A stretch of 64,000 bases of DNA from an uncultured beta proteobacterium (GTDB taxonomy: Bacteria > Pseudomonadota > Gammaproteobacteria > Burkholderiales > SG8-41), in the NCBI GenBank assembly GCA_903933915.1, contig CAIZLW010000006.1:33117-97116 (forward strand), given 5' to 3'. Below are positions 58,995-64,000 of the stretch, piece by piece. Each line of letters opens with the position of its first letter. Positions within the stretch are counted from its first letter, which is position 1. Position numbers and translations under genes: made by a program. The notes beneath the pieces are model-generated. The model was given only the letters and a program-made list of their open reading frames with translations. It was not told the origin of the DNA and did not search any database.

Positions 58995-60135
58995 CAACAA
59001 TTCTCCTCGCAGCCAGGCCGTCACCGTATGGATTATGCGCGCGCGCCATGTGTTGATATTGAGCCGGATCATCAAGCAAGCCCAGCGTTTCCGCCACGAT
59101 GCGCTTGCTGTCAGTGCCGACGAGGCGGACCGTGCCGGCATCCACTGCCTCCGGCCGTTCCGTGGTGTCGCGCATGACGAGTACCGGCTTGCCCAGGGAC
59201 GGGGCTTCTTCCTGAATGCCGCCTGAGTCGGTGATGATCAGGTAAGAGCGGCTCATCAGGTAGACAAACGGCAGATATTCGAGCGGATCCAGCAGAAACA
59301 CGTTGTCCATTCCGCCCAGCGTCCGCTTGACCGGGGCGCTGACATTAGGATTGAGGTGGACCGGATAAACAATCTGGACATCATTGCGCTCCGCAATGCG
59401 CCGCAGCGCGATGCAGATGTTTTCAAAGCCCTGGCCAAAACTTTCGCGGCGATGGCCCGTGACGAGGATCAGTTTTTTGGCAGGGTCCAGAAAGTCAAAG
59501 CGGCGAGCCAGGCTTTCGGACAAGCCCGAGTCTGCCTGGATTTTTTGGGTGGTTTCAAGCAGCGCATCGACCACGGTGTTGCCGGTGACGTAGATGTTTT
59601 CTGTCGGTACTGCTTCGGCGAGCAGGTTTTGTTTGGCCTGTTCGGTAGGGGCGAAGTGATATCGGGCAATACCACCCGTCAGGCGCCGGTTCATTTCTTC
59701 AGGCCACGGCGAGTAGATATTGCGTGTGCGCAAGCCGGCTTCGACGTGCGCGACATCTATCTGCTGGTAGTACGCGGCAAGGCTTGCTGCGAATGTAGTG
59801 GTTGTATCGCCGTGCACCAGCACCAGGTCAGGTTTGCATTCGGCGAGTACCCCCTGCAAACCACTCAGCACGCCAACAGTGATCTGGGTGAGATCCTGGC
59901 GGCTTTTCATCAGATCCAGGTCAAAGTCGGGTTTGATCGAGAAAAGATCAAGGACCTGGTCGAGCATCGACCGGTGCTGTGCGGTGACACAAACATTGAC
60001 GGTCAGTTTGGCGCGGTCAACGGTTTGCAGGGCTTTGACGACGGGGGCCATTTTTATGGCTTCGGGCCTGGTGCCGAATACCACTAAAAATTTCCGGTGT
60101 GGGTATGGGTTCTCATTCATGTCGGGGTGCAGCAA
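58975..60135 (-). CDS. wecB: UDP-N-acetylglucosamine 2-epimerase (non-hydrolysing)
   Basis: A 386-residue protein of normal length (a shorter start at 60120 is also possible). [79 protein letters not shown] and [36 protein letters not shown] are the classical WecB motifs. It makes UDP-ManNAc from UDP-GlcNAc in the cytoplasm, feeding WecC. The gene follows a 245-base gap after the rfb genes, so it may have its own promoter. Confidence 0.94.
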   Translation of the reverse strand: MLHPDMNENPYPHRKFLVVFGTRPEAIKMAPVVKALQTVDRAKLTVNVCVTAQHRSMLDQVLDLFSIKPDFDLDLMKSRQDLTQITVGVLSGLQGVLAECKPDLVLVHGDTTTTFAASLAAYYQQIDVAHVEAGLRTRNIYSPWPEEMNRRLTGGIARYHFAPTEQAKQNLLAEAVPTENIYVTGNTVVDALLETTQKIQADSGLSESLARRFDFLDPAKKLILVTGHRRESFGQGFENICIALRRIAERNDVQIVYPVHLNPNVSAPVKRTLGGMDNVFLLDPLEYLPFVYLMSRSYLIITDSGGIQEEAPSLGKPVLVMRDTTERPEAVDAGTVRLVGTDSKRIVAETLGLLDDPAQYQHMARAHNPYGDGLAARRIVGELIHP

Positions 60136-60380
60136 AAATGAAACAGAACAACTGAGAAAGCGGCCCGGTCATTTTTTTGGCTGAATAACTTTGAGTTTGG
60201 CGTGAATGATTGGCAGTCATGCCAATACCCCGTCTTCCAGGTTTTTGTCCGGCTTTTCGGTCAGTTTTTGTTTCTGAAAGACCTGCGAATTCTAGCATAG
60301 AGGGCGTTGATTTTTAGCGGTTTTATGCCAATATGATCAGGGTTTGACCGCCCCAGTTCTGCCTGCCTGCAACGGCTTGA
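60136..60380. other. Intergenic region upstream of wecB, no gene seen
   Basis: This 245-base gap is more AT-rich than its surroundings. It has a TAGAAT hexamer on the minus strand near 60287-60292 that could be a -10 box for wecB, without a clear -35. It carries no octamer repeat. I saw no JUMPstart/ops element on the minus strand here. Confidence 0.4.
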
Positions 60381-61262
60381 TTAGTTGCCGGAAGGCGACA
60401 GAATTTCCCGCATGCATTGCGCCAGCGAGAGTGTCCAGTCAGGAGTGGAGAGGCCGAGTGCAGTGTGCAACCGGGTGTTGTCGAGGCGGGAATTGGCCGG
60501 TCTCGGTGCCGGCAAGGGGTATTCGCTGGTCGTGATGGGAATTATTTCTGGTATGCGTAGTCCCGGATTCAGGGTTTTGGCCTCCGCAAGTATTGCTTTG
60601 GCGAAGCCGAACCAGGTGACGGCCCCTATTGCAGTCAGGTGATACAGGCCACAGTGATTGCGATATTGCGACTTGAGGGCTGCAGCCGTGGTTTCGGCGA
60701 TGGTGCGGGCCCAGGTTGGCGCGCCAATTTGATCGTCAACGATTTTCAGTTCATCCCGTTCCCTTGCGAGACGCAGAATGGTGTGAACAAAGTTGCGGCC
60801 ATGCGCGGCATAGACCCAACTGGTACGAAATATAAAGTGGGCCGCACCCGATGCGCGGATCGCATTTTCCCCAGCGATTTTGCTGCGGCCGTAGGCACTA
60901 AGTGGATTTGGCGGGTCGGATTCCAGGTAAGGCGTTTTTTTGGTGCCGTCGAAAACATAGTCAGTGGAGTAGTGCACGACAAATGCGTCTGTCCGCCGCG
61001 CCTCTTCTGCAATAATGCCCGGGGCAGTGCCGTTGATTGCAAAGGCCCTGTCCGTTTCCTGCTCGGCGTGGTCGACCGCGGTATAAGCGGCGGCATTGAC
61101 CACGATATCCGGCCGGACGTCGCGCATGGTATTGCGGATGGCGTCCGCCGAGGTGAGATCAAGCTCTTCCCGACCTAATGCAACGACAGTGCCGAGGTAA
61201 GGCAGCAGACGCTGCAGTTCACGCCCGACTTGCCCGTTTTTCCCGGTCAGCAGAATGCGCAT
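60381..61262 (-). CDS. rfbD: dTDP-4-dehydrorhamnose reductase
   Basis: A 293-residue SDR. RILLTGKNGQVGRELQRLLP (cofactor loop), DIVVNAAAYTAVDHAEQETDRAFAINGTAPGIIAEEA, VVHYSTDYVFDGTKKTPYLESDPPNPLSAYGRSKIAGENAI and FIFRTSWVYAAHGRNFVHTIL are complete RmlD motifs. The Thr-Asp of STDYVFDG and the catalytic Tyr-x3-Lys in YGRSK are present. It makes dTDP-L-rhamnose with NAD(P)H. Its start overlaps the rfbC stop by one base. A second, divergent copy is at 62734-63618. Confidence 0.92.
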   Translation of the reverse strand: MRILLTGKNGQVGRELQRLLPYLGTVVALGREELDLTSADAIRNTMRDVRPDIVVNAAAYTAVDHAEQETDRAFAINGTAPGIIAEEARRTDAFVVHYSTDYVFDGTKKTPYLESDPPNPLSAYGRSKIAGENAIRASGAAHFIFRTSWVYAAHGRNFVHTILRLARERDELKIVDDQIGAPTWARTIAETTAAALKSQYRNHCGLYHLTAIGAVTWFGFAKAILAEAKTLNPGLRIPEIIPITTSEYPLPAPRPANSRLDNTRLHTALGLSTPDWTLSLAQCMREILSPSGN

Positions 61263-61807
61263 CAGCCGAATGTTTCTGCTTCAAGCAGTAACTTTCCGGC
61301 TTTGTCTTTGGCGGCGAGAACGGGTTGTCCTGCAAGCGGCCATGCGATGCCGACTGCAGGGTCATTCCAGATAATGCAGCGTTCGTGCTCCGGCGCGTAA
61401 TAGTCGGTTGTTTTGTACAGGAAATCCGCTGAATCACTCAGCACCAGAAAGCCGTGAGCAAAACCTTCGGGTATCCAAAGCATGCGTTTGTTTTCTGCAG
61501 ACAAAGTGGTGCCGGCCCATTTGCCGAATGTAGGGGAGTTTTTGCGCAGGTCGACGGCGACATCGAAGACCTCGCCGACGGCGACGCGTACCAGTTTTCC
61601 CTGCGGTTGTTTGATCTGGTAATGCAGGCCGCGCAATACGTTTTTTGCCGAACGCGAATGGTTGTCCTGCACGAACGTTGCATGCCGCCCTGTTACTGCA
61701 GCAAAAGAGCGCGCATTGAAACTCTCGTAAAAAAATCCGCGGGCATCCCCGAACACTTTCGGTTCGATGATTAGTACATCGGGGATTTCCGTTTTGATGA
61801 TGTTCAT
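61262..61807 (-). CDS. rfbC: dTDP-4-dehydrorhamnose 3,5-epimerase
   Basis: From the ATG at 61805-61807 the protein has 181 residues, the normal RmlC length. In-frame codons upstream are a shadow of rfb[51 protein letters not shown] (catalytic His), GKLVRVAVGEVFDVAVDLRKNSPTFGKW and MLWIPEGFAHGFLVLSDSADFLYKTTDYYAPEHER are the family motifs. It epimerises dTDP-4-keto-6-deoxyglucose at C3 and C5 in the rhamnose pathway. One-base overlaps join it to rfbA and rfbD. Confidence 0.94.
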   Translation of the reverse strand: MNIIKTEIPDVLIIEPKVFGDARGFFYESFNARSFAAVTGRHATFVQDNHSRSAKNVLRGLHYQIKQPQGKLVRVAVGEVFDVAVDLRKNSPTFGKWAGTTLSAENKRMLWIPEGFAHGFLVLSDSADFLYKTTDYYAPEHERCIIWNDPAVGIAWPLAGQPVLAAKDKAGKLLLEAETFG

Positions 61808-62685
61808 CAGAATACCTGGTCGGTCAGCAGGCGCAGCAGGTACTGTCCGTAGGCGGTTTTCTGCAGCGGTGATGCGAGCTTTTTCAGCTGGTCTGCATTG
61901 ATGAAGCCCTTGCGATAGGCGACTTCTTCCGGGCACGCCACTTTCAGGCCCTGGCGTTTTTCCACAGTTTCGATGAACTGCGAGGCTTCGAGCAGCGAGT
62001 CGTGGGTGCCGGTATCCAGCCAGGCCATGCCGCGACCGAGTACGCAGACTTCAAGTTTTTTCTGCTGCAGGTAGAGCATGTTGAGATCGGTGATTTCCAG
62101 TTCGCCGCGCGCTGACGGTTTCAGCGTCCGGGCCAGCTTCACCACGGAGTTGTCGTAAAAATAGAGTCCGGTGACGGCATAACGCGATTTCGGATTTTTG
62201 GGTTTTTCCTTCAGGTTCAGCGCGCGGCCCTTGGCGTCGAATTCGACGACGCCATAACGTTCCGGATCCTGCACCGGGTAAGCGAATACCGTGGCCCCCG
62301 ACGTTTGCGCTGCTGTGGCCATCAACTGCGTGGCGAAGTCATGGCCAAAAAAGATGTTGTCGCCGAGCACCAGTGTCACCGGGTCTTTGCCGATGAATTT
62401 GGCCCCCAACGTGAAAGCCTGCGCCAGGCCGTCGGGCGAGGGCTGGACCTTGTATGAAATCTCGAGGCCCCACTGGCTGCCGTCACCCAGCAGTTCTTTG
62501 AATCGCGGCGTGTCCTGCGGTGTGGAAATCAGCAGAATCTTGCGGATGCCAGCCAGCATCAGCGTCGTCAGCGGGTAATACACCATCGGCTTGTCGTAGA
62601 TCGGCAGCAGTTGCTTCGAGACGACATGGGTGACCGGATAGAGCCGGGTGCCGGAACCGCCGGCGAGGATGATGCCTTTTCTCAT
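61807..62685 (-). CDS. rfbA: Glucose-1-phosphate thymidylyltransferase
   Basis: A 292-residue Rml[47 protein letters not shown] is the signature N-terminus with the nucleotide-binding [53 protein letters not shown] and [46 protein letters not shown] follow. It makes dTDP-glucose, precursor for both dTDP-rhamnose and, via WecE, dTDP-Fuc4N. It overlaps rfbC by one base and follows the rfbD paralogue after a 48-base gap. Confidence 0.95.
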   Translation of the reverse strand: MRKGIILAGGSGTRLYPVTHVVSKQLLPIYDKPMVYYPLTTLMLAGIRKILLISTPQDTPRFKELLGDGSQWGLEISYKVQPSPDGLAQAFTLGAKFIGKDPVTLVLGDNIFFGHDFATQLMATAAQTSGATVFAYPVQDPERYGVVEFDAKGRALNLKEKPKNPKSRYAVTGLYFYDNSVVKLARTLKPSARGELEITDLNMLYLQQKKLEVCVLGRGMAWLDTGTHDSLLEASQFIETVEKRQGLKVACPEEVAYRKGFINADQLKKLASPLQKTAYGQYLLRLLTDQVF

Positions 62686-62733
62686 TTTTGGTTCCGTTCT
62701 CTTTTATGACAATGTTCCGTTGCGGAGGCGCAT

Positions 62734-63618
62734 TTAGCCCGATGGCAAGGTCCGCACGAAAGCTTCGGTTCGATCATTCCAGGCGGGCATGCTGATGCCG
62801 AATGTCTGGGCGATTTTGCGGTTACTTGTGACCGTATACAAGGGGCGCACAGCCGGCAGCGGATATTCGGCCGAGATCGTCGGATGCAACGCAGCCCAGC
62901 CAAGGGCCATTCCCGAAACCGTGCGCGCGCTGGCGACAAGCGTTTCAGCCCAGGTCATGCGAGTGCATTGTGACTCGGCGGAAAGATGATAGATGCCTGG
63001 ATTCTCACGCAGCTTGGCAGGATTCCGCAGCAGTTCGGCCGTGGCTTCGGCGTAGTCGAACGCCCAAGTTGGCGTACCGACCTGGTCCGTTACCACGCGA
63101 AGCTCTGACTGTTCCCGGGCAGCTTTCAGCATGGTTAGCGCGAAATTACGGCGCCGTGTGCTGTAAACCCAGTTGGCGCGCAGGATGATGTAAGACGCGC
63201 CGCTTGCCACGATGGCATTCTCGCCCTGGAGCTTGCTGTAGCCGTAGGTATTGACCGGATTGGGTATATCGTCTTCGGTGTAAGGTGTCCGCTTTGTGCC
63301 GTCGAACACGTAAGTCGATGAGAAATGCAGCAGCACTGCTCCTGCACGCTTGGCCGCCTCGGCGACTATGCCAGGGCCAATCGCATTGAGCTGCATGGTA
63401 AGGGCTGCCTGGGATTCGGCATCGTCCACCATCGTGAAGCCGCAGGCATTGACGACGGCGTCCGGCTTGCAATCCTCAATTACCCGGAGAATCGAATCCG
63501 GATCGGTCAGATCCAGCAGACTTCTGTCCGGTGCGATCAATCTGCCCAAAGGGTTTAAAGCGCGCTCGAGCTCAAATCCGACCTGCCCGGTTTTACCGAT
63601 GAGTAGTATCGTACGCAA
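62734..63618 (-). CDS. RmlD-like dTDP-sugar reductase, divergent second copy
   Basis: A 294-residue SDR with the RmlD frame: TILLIGKTGQVGFELERALNPLG, DAVVNACGFTMVDDAESQAALTMQLNAIGPGIVAEAAKRAG, LLHFSSTYVFDGTKRTPYTEDDIPNPVNTYGYSKLQGENAI and ILRANWVYSTRRRNFALTML. Where the true rfbD has STDYVFDG, this copy reads SSTYVFDG, so the Asp is lost and the Thr becomes Ser. AAYTAVDHAE is also changed to CGFTMVDDAE. The catalytic YxxxK is kept. It could be a reductase for another dTDP-4-keto sugar, or a redundant RmlD. It lies between rfbB and rfbA in the operon. Confidence 0.82.
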   Translation of the reverse strand: MRTILLIGKTGQVGFELERALNPLGRLIAPDRSLLDLTDPDSILRVIEDCKPDAVVNACGFTMVDDAESQAALTMQLNAIGPGIVAEAAKRAGAVLLHFSSTYVFDGTKRTPYTEDDIPNPVNTYGYSKLQGENAIVASGASYIILRANWVYSTRRRNFALTMLKAAREQSELRVVTDQVGTPTWAFDYAEATAELLRNPAKLRENPGIYHLSAESQCTRMTWAETLVASARTVSGMALGWAALHPTISAEYPLPAVRPLYTVTSNRKIAQTFGISMPAWNDRTEAFVRTLPSG

Positions 63619-63634
63619 GGATGGTGCGGCCTGT

Positions 63635-64000
63635 TTATCGCAGTGCCGAGTAATTCAAACTCACCCAGCGGCGATATTCGCCGCTGATCACGCCGCGCAC
63701 CCATTCGCCGTTGGTTAAATACCATTCAACAGTCTTGCGCAGGCCGCGATCAAATTTTTCCCGAGGTTCCCAGCCAAGCTCCCGTTTGATCTTTTCAGCA
63801 TTGATCGCATAGCGCCGGTCGTGCCCCGGGCGGTCTTTGACGTAAGTAATCAGCTTGGTGTGCGGCGCGCCGGCAGGATGCAGTTCGTCAAGGATCGTGC
63901 ACACGGCATGCACCACTTCAAGGTTGGTTTTTTCGCTGTTGCCGCCAATGTTGTAGGTTTCGCCGGGTTTTCCCTTGGCCAGCGCGGCGCGGATCCCTGA
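63635..64000 (-). CDS. rfbB: dTDP-glucose 4,6-dehydratase, N-terminal part beyond the window
   Basis: The minus-strand frame is open to the window edge and gives the last 121 residues. [79 protein letters not shown] are the standard RmlB C-terminus, including the substrate-binding RPGHDRRY. RmlB makes dTDP-4-keto-6-deoxyglucose, shared by the rhamnose and Fuc4N routes. It is followed after 16 bases by the second RmlD-like gene. The catalytic Tyr region lies outside the window. Confidence 0.93.
   Translation of the reverse strand, partial: SGIRAALAKGKPGETYNIGGNSEKTNLEVVHAVCTILDELHPAGAPHTKLITYVKDRPGHDRRYAINAEKIKRELGWEPREKFDRGLRKTVEWYLTNGEWVRGVISGEYRRWVSLNYSALR

Noticed and set aside
60136..60380. 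A JUMPstart/ops element ahead of the polysaccharide genes
   Set aside because: No GGCGGTAG-type core was found on the minus strand in this gap.

Overview
The window is GC-rich chromosomal DNA of a Gram-negative bacterium, most likely a betaproteobacterium. I infer this from the zapB-like / zapA / 6S RNA / EVE / TauE order, the Bug-type (tripartite tricarboxylate) binding proteins, and the LPS and O-antigen gene types. No tRNA, rRNA, CRISPR array, prophage or transposase gene was seen.

1-14.9 kb is catabolic. A minus-strand block (truncated alpha/beta hydrolase, enoyl-CoA hydratase family, TIM-barrel isomerase-like protein, Bug protein, class V aminotransferase) diverges from a plus-strand GntR/FCD regulator and a large FAD/4Fe-4S dehydrogenase. 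TGTATGCA-type half-sites lie in the divergent region. Next come an enolase-superfamily enzyme and a second Bug protein (minus), then a plus-strand run of 3-hydroxyacyl-CoA dehydrogenase, AzlC/AzlD, a second crotonase paralogue and a class III CoA-transferase.

15-19.9 kb holds housekeeping genes. TauE, EVE, 6S RNA, ZapA and a small coiled-coil protein are on the minus strand. A cobalamin riboswitch and its BtuB-like TonB receptor are on the plus strand.

20-30 kb is a tightly coupled plus-strand operon: MsbA, an ArnC/GtrB-like polyprenyl-phosphate glycosyltransferase, a WecD-like acetyltransferase, an SMR-type (ArnE/F-like) membrane protein, a methyltransferase, WecE, an MBOAT O-acyltransferase with an SGNH-like partner, and an ArnT-like glycosyltransferase. 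It has the logic of the Arn lipid A pathway, rebuilt around dTDP-Fuc4NAc.

30-64 kb is one long minus-strand surface-polysaccharide locus. It starts (right edge) with rfbB (partial), an rfbD paralogue, rfbA, rfbC and rfbD for dTDP-rhamnose, then wecB and wecC for UDP-ManNAcA. A heparinase-type cluster follows: bi-domain oxidoreductase, four methyltransferases, an AsnB-like amidotransferase, a Wzx flippase, a heparinase II/III protein and a GT4. The most unusual gene is a 1.2-kb-residue fusion of a GT2 domain, a flippase-like domain and a Wzy-like polymerase domain. Beyond it lie a GT2, an acyltransferase, an epimerase, a WbpL/WecA-type initiating transferase, a WbpM-type dehydratase, a WaaL-like ligase, a parDE-type toxin-antitoxin pair, and core glycosyltransferases.

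Several intergenic gaps carry hairpins whose arms are short words (7-10 nt) repeated in tandem and then inverted. An octamer family near GGTGATTA occurs four times in 14.9-34.3 kb, with a heptamer relative. In four genes the repeat supplies the stop codon.
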